From positions 1 to 64,000 of the forward strand of contig CAKPYN010000002.1 of assembly GCA_934202965.1 (NCBI GenBank): DNA of 64,000 nucleotides. Reading direction: 5' to 3'. The position numbers and the translations under genes are program-made. The notes beneath the pieces were generated by a model. The model was not told where the DNA came from, did not search any database, and saw only the letters and a list, made by a program, of their open reading frames with translations. Source of the stretch: an uncultured Megasphaera sp. (GTDB lineage: Bacteria; Bacillota; Negativicutes; Veillonellales; Megasphaeraceae). This document shows, piece after piece, positions 8,588 to 17,797 of this stretch; positions within the stretch are counted from its first letter, which is position 1, and each line of letters starts with the position of its first letter.

Positions 8588-8616
8588 ATTATACAATGAA
8601 ATACTAAAAAAGTATA
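8588..8616 (-). promoter_or_regulatory. Promoter and candidate operator of the Rrf2-family gene
   Basis: A TATAAT at 8593-8588 and a weak -35 (TATACT, 8616-8611) are spaced 17 bp. A perfect dyad ATACT-AAAAA-AGTAT (8601-8615) covers the spacer and -35, the place where a repressor would bind. Confidence 0.55.
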
Positions 8617-8629
8617 GTTTTAGATGAAA

Positions 8630-8677
8630 TAATAAAGCTTACAAAAAATTCCTTATTGGATTTCTTTTGCAAGCTTT
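8630..8677 (-). terminator. Stem-loop after pit
   Basis: A long hairpin, AAAGCTT...GGATT with AATCC...AAGCTTT, directly follows the pit stop codon. The T tract after it is weak, but position and stem length suggest termination. Confidence 0.6.
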
Positions 8678-8688
8678 ACAATGACATC

Positions 8689-9678
8689 TTATAACAAATC
8701 AATAATGGTATAAATAACAGCCGACATGACAGCACTAATCGGTATCGTCACACACCAGGCAACCAGCATGCTTCTCGCTACACCCCAATGAACAGCCCGT
8801 ACGCGTTCTGCCGAGCCGACCCCCATAATAGAACCGGATACAACATGGGTCGTACTAACCGGCAGATGCAGGAAAGTCGCTAAAAAAATGACAAGGGATG
8901 AGTTTAAATCTGCTGCAAATCCGTTAATCGATTCCAGCTTAAAAATCTTGGTTCCCATCGTGGAGATAATTCGCCAGCCCCCTGCAGACGTTCCTAATGC
9001 CATCGAAGTAGCACAGGCCATTTTTACCCAAATAGGAATATCCATCGTATCAATATATCCGCCACTTAACAAGGCTAAGGCAATAATCCCCATGGCCTTT
9101 TGGGCATCATTAGATCCATGAGAAAAGGCCATCAAGCAAGCAGAAACCAACTGCATTTTTCTAAAATTACGGTTTAACGTAATGGGCGAATAGTTTCTGA
9201 CAATCCACAACAGCCCAATCATTACAAAGTACCCTGTTGCCAACGCTACTACTGGAGATAATACTAAAGACATAATAATCTTTTCAATCCCTGTATAATC
9301 CAATGCTGCCGGGCCCACACTAATCGATACGGCACCAATCACACCACCAATCAGTGAATGGGACGAGCTGCTAGGAATACGATAATACCAAGTGACAATA
9401 TTCCAAATAATAGAGCCAATCAAAGCGGCTACAATCACTTCCAAACTAATTTGTGCCGGATTGAGAACTAAATCACCGCCAATTGTTTTCGCTACGCCTG
9501 TACTAATCATGGCACCGGCAAAGTTCAATACTGCGGCCATCATAATCGCATGGCGCGGAGAAATCGCACGTGTTGACACGCTGGTAGCAATCGCATTAGC
9601 CGTATCATGGAATCCATTAATATAATCAAACAATACCGCTAACAAAACGATAGCCCATATTAACCAATGCTCAGGCAT
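8689..9678 (-). CDS. pit: PiT-family inorganic phosphate transporter
   Basis: A 329-residue integral membrane permease for metal-phosphate driven by cation symport. Two signature repeats of the family are visible: GFHDTANAIATSVSTRAISP near the N terminus and FSHGSNDAQKAMGIIALAL in the middle, each in the (G/S)xND context. About ten hydrophobic segments are present. It overlaps the upstream DUF47 gene by 8 bases, so the two are made together. The pair is the standard low-affinity phosphate system in many Firmicutes. Confidence 0.95.
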   Translation of the reverse strand: MPEHWLIWAIVLLAVLFDYINGFHDTANAIATSVSTRAISPRHAIMMAAVLNFAGAMISTGVAKTIGGDLVLNPAQISLEVIVAALIGSIIWNIVTWYYRIPSSSSHSLIGGVIGAVSISVGPAALDYTGIEKIIMSLVLSPVVALATGYFVMIGLLWIVRNYSPITLNRNFRKMQLVSACLMAFSHGSNDAQKAMGIIALALLSGGYIDTMDIPIWVKMACATSMALGTSAGGWRIISTMGTKIFKLESINGFAADLNSSLVIFLATFLHLPVSTTHVVSGSIMGVGSAERVRAVHWGVARSMLVAWCVTIPISAVMSAVIYTIIDLL

Positions 9679-10300
9679 ATTTCAATACGACCTTTCTAAA
9701 CGTGACAACTAAATCTTCACAATCATCAGTGACATCTTCTACGGACTGCAGAATTTCTTTCCATTTAATGATTTCGATGGGATCTTTGCATTCCGTAAAT
9801 AATTTAGCCATTTCCTTGTGATATAAATCATCACAGTCTTGTTCTAATTTTAATACTTTTTTGCTGCGAGCTTCTACTTTTAAGAAGTTTTTCTTCAAAT
9901 CTTTCATATACGCAATCGATTTGCGGATTTCTTTCATGGCTTTCGCCGCTATTATGGTCATTTCTTTGGCACCGTCTGTCGCTTTGCCAACATTATACAT
10001 GCACATTTTATCCATAATTTCACTAATATTGTCAATGGCCGTATCCAGTTGGTCGATCAGCTGCTGAATATCTTCGCGGTCCATTGGCGTAATAAATGTC
10101 TTTTGCAGGCGTTTTAATGTTTCCATTACCAATTCGTCTGCTTTATCTGTTAATGCATCTATTTTTTCCAATGCTTCTTCTTTCGGTATTTCCTCGTTCA
10201 TCGCTTGTTTTAATAAATCAGCAGCTTCATAACTCAATGTCGCATGCTGATCTAATAAAGCGAAAAACTTTTCTTCTTTGGGCTTCAAATGAAATGCCAT
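9671..10300 (-). CDS. DUF47 family protein, PhoU-like partner of Pit
   Basis: A 209-residue, all-helical, highly charged protein of the DUF47 (Pit accessory, TIGR00153-like) family. It begins MAFHLKPKEEKFFALLDQHA and contains DREDIQQLIDQLDTAIDNI, matching the PhoU-like fold. Known members regulate the adjacent Pit permease. The start ATG follows AAGGAG. An extended -10 promoter (TGG TATAAT, -10 at 10398-10393) lies about 95 bases upstream. Confidence 0.92.
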   Translation of the reverse strand: MAFHLKPKEEKFFALLDQHATLSYEAADLLKQAMNEEIPKEEALEKIDALTDKADELVMETLKRLQKTFITPMDREDIQQLIDQLDTAIDNISEIMDKMCMYNVGKATDGAKEMTIIAAKAMKEIRKSIAYMKDLKKNFLKVEARSKKVLKLEQDCDDLYHKEMAKLFTECKDPIEIIKWKEILQSVEDVTDDCEDLVVTFRKVVLKYA

Positions 10301-10601
10301 AGTAATCAGTTCTCCTTAATCCTAATGAATACACTAGTTTTTCATAGTAATTACGTATTTTTTACTGTTTTTATACATTTCGACTACTTTGCATTATACC
10401 ATATGCCGATTCATTATTCTATAAATGGAACAGATTTTACCTATAAAAAAGGTCTACATGCTTTCGTAATTCGCAACTATATATATCATTTTATGCATTA
10501 CATCATTTCTTCGTACTTATGCGTATGATGAAATGATGTTGTTTGAAGTTCAAAGAACATGAACGATAATGCTGCAACCGATACACATAAAACGGTATGT
10601 C
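10301..10601. other. Intergenic region between the DUF47 gene and tpiA
   Basis: AT-rich spacer without a credible gene. It holds an extended -10 promoter for the phosphate pair (10393-10398, minus) and a stem-loop with arms ACATCATTTC / GAAATGATGT around 10499-10540. From about 10568 it passes into a dispersed repeat that contains the tpiA terminator. Confidence 0.6.
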
Positions 10602-10672
10602 AAAAGGACTGTACCAAAATGGATAAAACGTTCCCATTTTGGTACAGTCCTTTCTCTATGCACGATATACGT
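10568..10672 (-). repeat. Dispersed terminator-containing repeat, copy A
   Basis: Contains the tpiA terminator: a 17-bp stem GGACTGTACCAAAATGG with its complement (10606-10622 / 10634-10650) followed on the minus strand by TTTT. The flank TGCTGCAACCGATACAC...AAAACGGTATG is shared with copy B (36797-36891), and GTGCATAGAGAAAG on the other side is shared with copy C (37556-37657). Confidence 0.7.
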
Positions 10673-10675
10673 ATT

Positions 10676-11437
10676 TTATTTTACAACCGCATTATCAATG
10701 ATTGCCATGAAATCATCGACTTTAAGGCTGGCACCGCCGACAAGTCCGCCATCGATATCCGGTGAACCCGTAAGTTCTGCTACATTTTTGCCTTTTACGC
10801 TACCGCCGTACAGAACAGATACAGCATCTGCAGTGGCTGCATCATACATAGCCGCTAATTTTTGACGAATAATAGCGCAAACTTCCTGGGCCTGAGCAGC
10901 CGTAGCTGTTTTACCTGTACCAATTGCCCAAATCGGTTCATACGCAATAACCACTTTCGTGACATCAACTGCACTAATACCAGCCAAGGCGTTTTCAATC
11001 TGACCTTCAATCCAAGACTGCATAATGCCTTCTTCACGCTGTTCCAGCGTTTCACCGCAGCATACAATCGGAGTCAACTGATGGGCAAGTGCTGCTTTCG
11101 TCTTTTTATTGACCGTTTCATCTGTTTCATTGAAATAGGTGCGGCGTTCGGAATGACCGAGAATAACATGGGTTACTCCAATATCAACGAGCATAGCCGG
11201 AGATACTTCGCCAGTAAATGCGCCTTTTTCTTCCCAATGCATGTTCTGCGCTGCAATATGAATTGGCGTACCTTTCGTCAGCTCAACAGCTTGGGCAAGA
11301 TAAGGAAATACAGGGGCAATAACAACTTCTGGTTTTACATCTTTCGGTACACGACTGACCAGACCTGTAATCGTTTCTTTTGCATCTGCACCGAGATGAT
11401 TCATTTTCCAGTTACCTGCAATAATTGTTTTTCTCAT
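10676..11437 (-). CDS. tpiA: triose-phosphate isomerase
   Basis: Interconverts dihydroxyacetone phosphate and glyceraldehyde-3-phosphate. At 253 residues it has the family length. Catalytic landmarks are AGNWKMN at the N terminus (Asn, Lys), GHSERR (His), the active-site glutamate in AYEPIWAIGTGK, and the phosphate loop YGGSVKGKN. It is the last gene of the operon, 43 bases after pgk, and ends in a strong terminator. Confidence 0.98.
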   Translation of the reverse strand: MRKTIIAGNWKMNHLGADAKETITGLVSRVPKDVKPEVVIAPVFPYLAQAVELTKGTPIHIAAQNMHWEEKGAFTGEVSPAMLVDIGVTHVILGHSERRTYFNETDETVNKKTKAALAHQLTPIVCCGETLEQREEGIMQSWIEGQIENALAGISAVDVTKVVIAYEPIWAIGTGKTATAAQAQEVCAIIRQKLAAMYDAATADAVSVLYGGSVKGKNVAELTGSPDIDGGLVGGASLKVDDFMAIIDNAVVK

Positions 11438-11480
11438 GATACTCCTCCTAAATAGTGTACAATAAATATATTAAAATGTA

Positions 11481-12662
11481 TTATTTATCGCTTAATGATA
11501 CAACACCCGGAAGCTGTTTGCCTTCCAAATATTCTAAGGATGCGCCACCGCCGGTGGAAATATGGCTGATTTTATCAGCAAGACCTGTTTTATTAACAGC
11601 AGATACAGAATCGCCGCCGCCAACAATCGATACAGCGTCTGAATCAGCAACTGCTTTTGCAACAGCTTCTGTGCCTTTCGCGTAGTTTTCCATTTCAAAT
11701 ACACCCATCGGGCCGTTCCAAACGATTAATTTCATCGGAGCTAATTCCTTGGCAAAGAGTTCCTGTGTTTTCGTGCCAACATCCAAAATCATCCAATCAG
11801 CCGGAACCTGATCAACCGGAACCACTTTGTGTTCTGCATCATTGGCAAATGCTGCTGCTACCGTTACATCTTCAGGGAGGAGCAATTTAGTACCCTGTTC
11901 TTTAGCCTGGGCAATCAAGCTTTTTGCCAAATCAATTTTATCCGCTTCTACCAACGATTTACCAATGCCGTATCCTTGGGCTGCCAAGAAGGTATTTGCC
12001 ATGCCGCCACCGATGATCATTAAATCGACTTTGGGAAGCAAATTGGAAATAACTTCAATTTTGTCAGAAACTTTAGCCCCACCAATAATCGCAGCAAAGG
12101 GATGCGCTGGGTTGTCAACAGCACCGCCGATGAAACGAATTTCTTTTTCCAGCAAAAAGCCGGCTGCCATAGGCAAATAGGCTGTAATACCTGCAACAGA
12201 TGCATGCGCCCGATGGCAGCAGCCAAACGCATCGTTGATGCCAATTTCAGCTAATTCAGCAAGTTGACGGGAAAATTCAGGATCATTTTTTTCTTCTTCT
12301 TTATGATAGCGAAGATTTTCGAGCAACAATACTTCACCCGGTTTTAAAGCATCAGCCATTTTTTTCGTTTCTGCACCAATGCAGTCCGGCGCAAATTTTA
12401 CATCAACGCCCAATAACTCTGATAACCGTGCAGCTACTGGTTTTAATGAATATTTAGGAATAACCTGTCCCTTTGGACGGCCCAAATGGCTAGCCAAAAT
12501 AACAGCTGCATGATGATCGAGCAAATACTGAATCGTCGGCAATGTTTTTTGAATGCGCGTATCGTCTGTGATTTGGCAGTTGTCATCCAACGGCACATTG
12601 AAATCAGCTCGTACAAATACTTTTTTGTTGTCCAATACTACATCCGTAATTGTTTTTTTCAT
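11481..12662 (-). CDS. pgk: phosphoglycerate kinase
   Basis: Transfers the acyl phosphate of 1,3-bisphosphoglycerate to ADP. 393 residues. It shows the substrate-binding VRADFNVPLD, ILASHLGRPKG, GINDAFGCCHRAHAS, and the nucleotide-binding WNGPMGVFE and GGGDSVSAV. Where most PGKs have NDAFGTAHRAHAS, this protein has NDAFGCCHRAHAS, two cysteines beside the substrate site. The ATG at 12662 is preceded by AGGAGG; an earlier in-frame ATG at 12701 is not supported. It is the fourth gene of gap-cggR-gap-pgk-tpiA. Confidence 0.97.
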   Translation of the reverse strand: MKKTITDVVLDNKKVFVRADFNVPLDDNCQITDDTRIQKTLPTIQYLLDHHAAVILASHLGRPKGQVIPKYSLKPVAARLSELLGVDVKFAPDCIGAETKKMADALKPGEVLLLENLRYHKEEEKNDPEFSRQLAELAEIGINDAFGCCHRAHASVAGITAYLPMAAGFLLEKEIRFIGGAVDNPAHPFAAIIGGAKVSDKIEVISNLLPKVDLMIIGGGMANTFLAAQGYGIGKSLVEADKIDLAKSLIAQAKEQGTKLLLPEDVTVAAAFANDAEHKVVPVDQVPADWMILDVGTKTQELFAKELAPMKLIVWNGPMGVFEMENYAKGTEAVAKAVADSDAVSIVGGGDSVSAVNKTGLADKISHISTGGGASLEYLEGKQLPGVVSLSDK

Positions 12663-12788
12663 GAGAAATCCTCCTCTGCATCCCAGAATACGTGATGCCA
12701 TTATTATATATTTACAGCAATCGCTGAAAATCCCTATATCAACGCGTACCTATATGCATCCTGTACCGTATCCCTGTTTGTCGTAGAA

Positions 12789-13811
12789 TCAGAGTCCCCT
12801 TGCTTTCAGAAAACGAACTAAATCCACAATACGGCGAGCATAGCCCCATTCATTATCATACCAGGCTACAATTTTTACCATGCCGCCGTCCATTACCATA
12901 TTCAATGGCAAATCAATCGTTGTCGTATGTTCGTTGCCACGGTAATCCACTGAAACGAGTTCATCTTCGTTCGTGTCAATAATACCGTGATAGGTTCCCG
13001 CTGCCGCTTGCTTAAAGGCAGCATTTAATTCATCCAGCGTAATGTCTTTTTTATTTAATTCTACAACAATATCGATAATCGATACGTCCGGTGTCGGTAC
13101 ACGGACGGCCCGGCAGCTCAATTTTCCGGCAAACTTGGGCAATACTTTCGTAATTGCTTCCGCTGCGCCTGTCGTCGTTGGAATAATCGACATCGCTGCC
13201 GCACGGGCGCGTCGCAGATCCCGATGGGATACATCCAGGATTTTTTGGTCTGTTGTATATGAATGAATTGATGTTGTCATTCCCCGTTTTACACCATATG
13301 TTTCATCTAAAAAGTGTAAAATAGCCGCTAACCCGCATGTCGTGCAGGAGGCACCGGAAATGATGTGGTCTTTTTTCGGATCGTACTCGTCTTCATTGAC
13401 TCCTAGTACGACGGTAATATCATCGATAGTCGATGGTGACGTAATAATGATTTTTTTGACACTGCCGCCAAGAGGCAGTCTGTCTTGCGAAGATGGGTTG
13501 ACACGCCCGGAATATACACCGGACGATTCGACAAGTATATCGACGCCCAAGCTATTCCAATCTACGTTTTTCACGTTTTTTTCTTGAAACAATGGATAGG
13601 GCTTACCGTCAACAAAAATATGCGTATCATCATAGGATACTTCATTAGGCATAATACCATAGATACTATCATATTTAAGCAAATGAGCCATCTGCTTCGG
13701 TGTCCCTATATCATTGATAGCCACAATTTCCATCTCATTCGAAAAACGCTGCGCAATTTTGAAAAAACTTCTTCCTATACGTCCAAAACCATCTATACCA
13801 ATTCGTACCAT
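12789..13811 (-). CDS. gap: glyceraldehyde-3-phosphate dehydrogenase, divergent paralog (gap1)
   Basis: A 340-residue type I GAPDH, between cggR and pgk where the glycolytic gapA normally lies. It has GFGRIG and Asp34 in AIND, which usually favours NAD. The catalytic cysteine is kept, but the surrounding motif is GASCTTCGLAA instead of the near-invariant NASCTTNCLAP. One extra residue sits before the catalytic histidine (MTTSIHSYT). The cofactor-loop sequence ILDVSHRDLRRAR carries Ser where glycolytic NAD enzymes have Pro, as in NADP-using plastid enzymes. It is probably active, and possibly dual-cofactor or specialised. Starts and spacing (20 bases from cggR) are normal. Confidence 0.9.
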   Translation of the reverse strand: MVRIGIDGFGRIGRSFFKIAQRFSNEMEIVAINDIGTPKQMAHLLKYDSIYGIMPNEVSYDDTHIFVDGKPYPLFQEKNVKNVDWNSLGVDILVESSGVYSGRVNPSSQDRLPLGGSVKKIIITSPSTIDDITVVLGVNEDEYDPKKDHIISGASCTTCGLAAILHFLDETYGVKRGMTTSIHSYTTDQKILDVSHRDLRRARAAAMSIIPTTTGAAEAITKVLPKFAGKLSCRAVRVPTPDVSIIDIVVELNKKDITLDELNAAFKQAAAGTYHGIIDTNEDELVSVDYRGNEHTTTIDLPLNMVMDGGMVKIVAWYDNEWGYARRIVDLVRFLKARGL

Positions 13812-13830
13812 GTGTTATGCACCCTTTCTC

Positions 13831-14853
13831 TTAAATCATATTCATGATTCGTTGAGCTGCTCCTTCATCGGTAACAAGAGTGCCTGTGCGACAAGTCCGC
13901 ATGACAGAAAGAATGGCTTCTGCCTTGCTGGCCCCGCCAGCCACAGCAATCACATGTTGATGTTTACGAATATCTTTTAATGAAATGCCTATATTATTAG
14001 AACCATACAAAATACGGCCGTCAAAGCTACAGTAACAGCCCAGGGACTCGCCGCGGGCCCCCAGTGTCCGCAATGTCCGCCGTTGATGACTCGTCATGCC
14101 TCTTTTTTTAGCCATATGATCGGCCCGGCCAATACCAAACAAAACGACTTGCGCCCTTGCCGTCATCGCTACGTTCTCCTTAGCCTGGGCATCCGATTCA
14201 TACATTAAGCGAAGGGCTGATTCACTCAGGTTTTCCGGCAAATGAATCATTCGATAGGAGCTGTGCGTTTTAGCCGCTATATTGGCAGCAATATAATTCG
14301 CTTGAAATTCCACATGGTTCCCCATACTGCCGCGAGCCGGCAGTATAACCACATTAGCATTGCTTTCCGGAAGCATATGTGCTACTGCTGCCATCGTAGA
14401 ACCACCGCTAATCGCCACAATATCCGCAATGCTTAATAAATCATTTAATAGCAGTGCGCCTTTTCGTCCCAGTTCTTCTTTTGCCGTTTTGTCATTATCG
14501 CTGTCGCCAGGAACAATATATACGTTTTTTAGTCCCAAAGCCTGGCGTATCGTTCGCTGCATATCATCTAAGTTGTTCAAACGCAGGAAACATTCCAATA
14601 GATCCGGCATCAACTTTTTACCTTCTGGTTCCAGAGATATCCCCATGGTCGTAAACCGGACAATACCACTGCGCCGTAATACATCTACATGTGATCGTAC
14701 TACTCGTTCCGATAAACCCGATAAGGCGGCAAGTGTTCGCCGTCCTACGGGCTCTGCATCCGCAATATGACGCAGCAGCAAATATCGTTCTTTAATGGTC
14801 CCCATCACATCTGGGGCAATTTTTTGAAAGATACTCAGCGTATCTTGTTCCAT
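13831..14853 (-). CDS. cggR: CggR-like central glycolytic genes regulator (SorC family)
   Basis: A 340-residue repressor. It has an N-terminal winged helix (VGRRTLAALSGLSERVVRSHVDVLRRSGIV) and a C-terminal sugar-phosphate-binding domain with ISGGSTMAAV, VVILPARGSMG and VAGGASKAEAI. In Bacillus CggR represses gapA-pgk-tpiA-pgm-eno and is relieved by fructose-1,6-bisphosphate. Here it lies between two gap genes, which makes it part of the operon it probably controls. A dyad ahead of the first gap gene (15934-15977) is a candidate target. Confidence 0.93.
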   Translation of the reverse strand: MEQDTLSIFQKIAPDVMGTIKERYLLLRHIADAEPVGRRTLAALSGLSERVVRSHVDVLRRSGIVRFTTMGISLEPEGKKLMPDLLECFLRLNNLDDMQRTIRQALGLKNVYIVPGDSDNDKTAKEELGRKGALLLNDLLSIADIVAISGGSTMAAVAHMLPESNANVVILPARGSMGNHVEFQANYIAANIAAKTHSSYRMIHLPENLSESALRLMYESDAQAKENVAMTARAQVVLFGIGRADHMAKKRGMTSHQRRTLRTLGARGESLGCYCSFDGRILYGSNNIGISLKDIRKHQHVIAVAGGASKAEAILSVMRTCRTGTLVTDEGAAQRIMNMI

Positions 14854-14901
14854 TGTTACCTCCCTATTTGCCGCTTGCCATGATACAGAGCAACTTCAAA
14901 A

Positions 14902-15915
14902 TCAATACCCTTTCGAAGCTATGTATGATGCTAAATCATTTACGCGAAGCGAATAGCCCCATTCATTATCATACCAAGCGACAAGTTTAACCATATTACC
15001 TTCGATGACTTGCGTATCCAGCGAGTCAACAATTGAACTATGGGGATCACTAATATAATCAGAAGAAACAGTCGGTGCTGTCGAATATGCCAAAATCCCC
15101 TTCATCGGCCCTTCAGCCCATTTTTTCATGGCAGCATTTACCTCTGCCACTGTAACATTCGTTTTTAAAACAGCAACTAAATCCGTCATCGATACATTCG
15201 GTGTCGGCACACGCAGTGCCATACCCGTAAACTTTCCCTGCAATTCCGGCAGTACCAGTGCCACCGCTTTAGCAGCTCCCGTTGAAGTCGGAATAATCGA
15301 CTGGGTCGCACAACGAGCCCGCCGCAAATCTTTGTGAACGCCATCAACCAATTGCTGATCGTTCGTATACGAATGTACCGTCGTCATCATACCGCGAACA
15401 ATACCAAATTCACGGGACAGTACTTTGGCTACAGGCGCCAGGCAATTCGTGGTACAAGAACCGTTGGAAATAATATGCTGCGTTGCCGGATGATACGTTT
15501 CTTCATTGACCCCCATGACAATCGTAGCATCCGGATCTTTTCCCGGTGCCGTAATAATGACTTTTTTGGCTCCATCAGCTAAATGTTTGGAAGCAGAAGC
15601 TCGATCTTTAAACTTTCCCGTCGATTCTACAACGATATCGACGCCCATTTTTTTCCAGGGAATGTTCGCCGGATCCGTTTCATTTGTTACCGGAATCGAA
15701 CGTCCATCAATAACCAATACCTGTTTTTCTGTATCAAACGATACATCATGATCCCACGTACCATGTACGGTATCAAATTTTAATAAGTCTGCCATGATCG
15801 GTCCGACAGAGCGATTATTAATCGCTGCTATCTCTACTTCCGGATGCAGCAAGGATGTACGAAAGGTACATCTGCCAATACGGCCAAAGCCACTAATACC
15901 AATTTTTACTGCCAT
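14902..15915 (-). CDS. gap: glyceraldehyde-3-phosphate dehydrogenase, GapB-like paralog (gap2)
   Basis: A 337-residue type I GAPDH and the first gene of the cggR operon. It has GFGRIG, an intact active site SNGSCTTNCLAP, catalytic His in MTTVHSYT and the C-terminal WYDNEWGYSLR. The residue that sets cofactor choice is Asn34 (AINN) rather than Asp, and the loop is QQLVDGVHKDLRRAR. Loss of that aspartate is the known mark of NADP-accepting GapB-type enzymes, so a role in anabolic flux or NADPH supply is likely but not proven. Ribosome-binding site AAGGAGG is well placed. About 50 bases separate it from cggR. Confidence 0.95.
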   Translation of the reverse strand: MAVKIGISGFGRIGRCTFRTSLLHPEVEIAAINNRSVGPIMADLLKFDTVHGTWDHDVSFDTEKQVLVIDGRSIPVTNETDPANIPWKKMGVDIVVESTGKFKDRASASKHLADGAKKVIITAPGKDPDATIVMGVNEETYHPATQHIISNGSCTTNCLAPVAKVLSREFGIVRGMMTTVHSYTNDQQLVDGVHKDLRRARCATQSIIPTSTGAAKAVALVLPELQGKFTGMALRVPTPNVSMTDLVAVLKTNVTVAEVNAAMKKWAEGPMKGILAYSTAPTVSSDYISDPHSSIVDSLDTQVIEGNMVKLVAWYDNEWGYSLRVNDLASYIASKGY

Positions 15916-15933
15916 TGCGTTTCCTCCTTTTAC

Positions 15934-15977
15934 AAGACACCCTATAGCCTGCTCGTGGCATAAAAAGCTATAGTCTT
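15934..15977 (-). promoter_or_regulatory. Candidate CggR operator / leader hairpin of the glycolytic operon
   Basis: Arms AAGAC...TATAGC and GCTATAGTCTT form an interrupted dyad located between the promoter and the first gap gene, the position of the CggR operator in Bacillus. It does not clearly match the Bacillus CggR consensus, so the assignment rests on place and symmetry. Confidence 0.4.
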
Positions 15978-15992
15978 AACAATCCATTGTTT

Positions 15993-16021
15993 AGTATACT
16001 CTTGTATCTTTATCTTGTAAA
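15993..16021 (-). promoter_or_regulatory. Promoter of the gap2-cggR-gap1-pgk-tpiA operon
   Basis: TTTACA (16021-16016) and TATACT (15998-15993) are 17 bp apart on the minus strand, about 80 bases upstream of gap2. Confidence 0.7.
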
Positions 16022-16125
16022 CTATTTAGGAGAATTGTGACGCATTTTTATGTTTTTATATTTTATTGGTGTATGCTATTTGTGTTCTTTATTTATTTCT
16101 ATCTATGTTCGATATAAAGAGTATT

Positions 16126-17652
16126 CTATTTATTGACTAACAAGATTTTACCAGTCATCTCTTTTGGAATATCCATACCTGCCAATGTTAACAAGGTAGG
16201 TGCTACATCTGCTAAAATGCCATCCTGTAATGCATCATGTTTATGTTCTTCACTAACCAAAATGCACGGTACATGATTTGTCGTATGTGCTGTATAGGGG
16301 CAACCCGTTTCAGGATCTGCCATTTGTTCGGCATTGCCGTGGTCAGCAATAATAAGAAGCTGTCCATCTACGGTTTTCAACGCATCTATAATCTGGCCTA
16401 CGCACGTATCAACAGTTTCCACGGCTTTGATCGCTGCTTTTAACACGCCTGTATGGCCTACCATGTCAGGATTTGCAAAGTTAAGCATAATCATATCATA
16501 TTTAGCTGCCTTGATCTGTGCAATGACTTTTTCTGTCACAATCGGCGCATTCATTTCCGGCTGTAAATCATAAGTCGCTACTTTAGGAGACGGTACCAAG
16601 ATACGATCTTCTCCCACATTCGGTGTTTCTTCTCCGCCATTGAAGAAGTACGTAACATGAGCATATTTTTCCGTTTCAGCAATGCGAAGCTGTGTTTTGC
16701 CGGCTTTAGCCAATACTTCTCCCAATGTATCGGGAATCGTTTCTTTATCATATACAACGTGAGCTGGTAAGTCATCTTCATACCGTGTCATCGTTGCAAA
16801 ATATACATCCAATTTTTTCGGACGAGCAAATCCATCAAAATCATCACTCACAAAAGCCGTTGTCAACTGACGGGCACGGTCGGGACGGAAATTAAAGAAT
16901 ACCAAGCTGTCTCCATCTTCTACGGGGTGTTTGTGAATGACCGTCGGTACAACAAATTCATCCGAAACGTCCGCTGCATAGGAATGTTCTAAGCAAGTCT
17001 GGGCATCCGGTTCTACATTGCCTTCACCAAGAGCTACGGCATCATATGCTTTTTCGACGCGTTCCCAGCGTTTATCACGATCCATCGCATAATAACGGCC
17101 GCTGATGGTTGCGATTTCGCCTACGCCGAGTTCCTGGCATTTATCTTCCAATTCTTTCAGATATTCGCCGGCACTGCGCGGCAATACATCACGGCCATCC
17201 AAGAATGCATGGACATATACTTTGGTCAATCCGTATTGTTTTGCCATTTGCAATAAGCCAAATAAATGCTGTTCGCTGCTGTGTACACCACCGGGTGAAA
17301 CAAGTCCAAGTAAATGCAGGGCTGAACTGTTTTTCTTGGCATTTTCCATGGCTTCTACTAATACAGGTTTCTTAAAGAAAGCGCCTTCTTTAATATCTTT
17401 TGTAATTTTAGTCAATGCTTGATATACAATGCGACCAGCACCAATATTTAAATGACCTACTTCCGAGTTGCCAATTTGTCCATCCGGCAAACCTACATCT
17501 TCGCCAGATGCACCTAAATACGAATGCGGATATTCATTCCAAAGTTTAGGAAGTACTTTTAAATCAGCTTGCGCTACAGCATTATCTTTTTCAATGGCAC
17601 TGCAGCCAAATCCATCCATAATGACTAACATGACTGGTTTCTTTTTTGTCAT
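16126..17652 (-). CDS. gpmI: 2,3-bisphosphoglycerate-independent phosphoglycerate mutase
   Basis: Interconverts 3- and 2-phosphoglycerate with two manganese ions. 508 residues, the family length. It has the metal-binding N terminus VMLVIMDGFG, the phosphoserine region GQIGNSEVGHLNIGAGR, HAFLDGRDVLPRSA, FNFRPDRARQL, MLNFANPDMVGHTG and IADHGNAEQM. It is separated from gap2 by 210 bases that contain the operon promoter, so it is transcribed on its own or with read-through. Enolase is not in the window. Confidence 0.98.
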   Translation of the reverse strand: MTKKKPVMLVIMDGFGCSAIEKDNAVAQADLKVLPKLWNEYPHSYLGASGEDVGLPDGQIGNSEVGHLNIGAGRIVYQALTKITKDIKEGAFFKKPVLVEAMENAKKNSSALHLLGLVSPGGVHSSEQHLFGLLQMAKQYGLTKVYVHAFLDGRDVLPRSAGEYLKELEDKCQELGVGEIATISGRYYAMDRDKRWERVEKAYDAVALGEGNVEPDAQTCLEHSYAADVSDEFVVPTVIHKHPVEDGDSLVFFNFRPDRARQLTTAFVSDDFDGFARPKKLDVYFATMTRYEDDLPAHVVYDKETIPDTLGEVLAKAGKTQLRIAETEKYAHVTYFFNGGEETPNVGEDRILVPSPKVATYDLQPEMNAPIVTEKVIAQIKAAKYDMIMLNFANPDMVGHTGVLKAAIKAVETVDTCVGQIIDALKTVDGQLLIIADHGNAEQMADPETGCPYTAHTTNHVPCILVSEEHKHDALQDGILADVAPTLLTLAGMDIPKEMTGKILLVNK

Positions 17653-17692
17653 AATTTTTTCTCCTTCAATTCATGTTCCATTTACAGAGAAG

Positions 17693-17728
17693 CAAAAAGG
17701 CAGGGACTTTCGCAATCCCTGCCTTTTA
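17693..17728 (-). terminator. Terminator of gap3
   Basis: Eleven-base-pair stem AAAGGCAGGGA / TCCCTGCCTTT with a short loop and a T tract on the minus strand, about 70 bases after the gap3 stop. Confidence 0.9.
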
Positions 17729-17797
17729 TCTTTCATTTCAATATCAATCTAGATTTGTAACGGGAGACTTACCCGTCGGGAAATGCGTCGCTACAAA

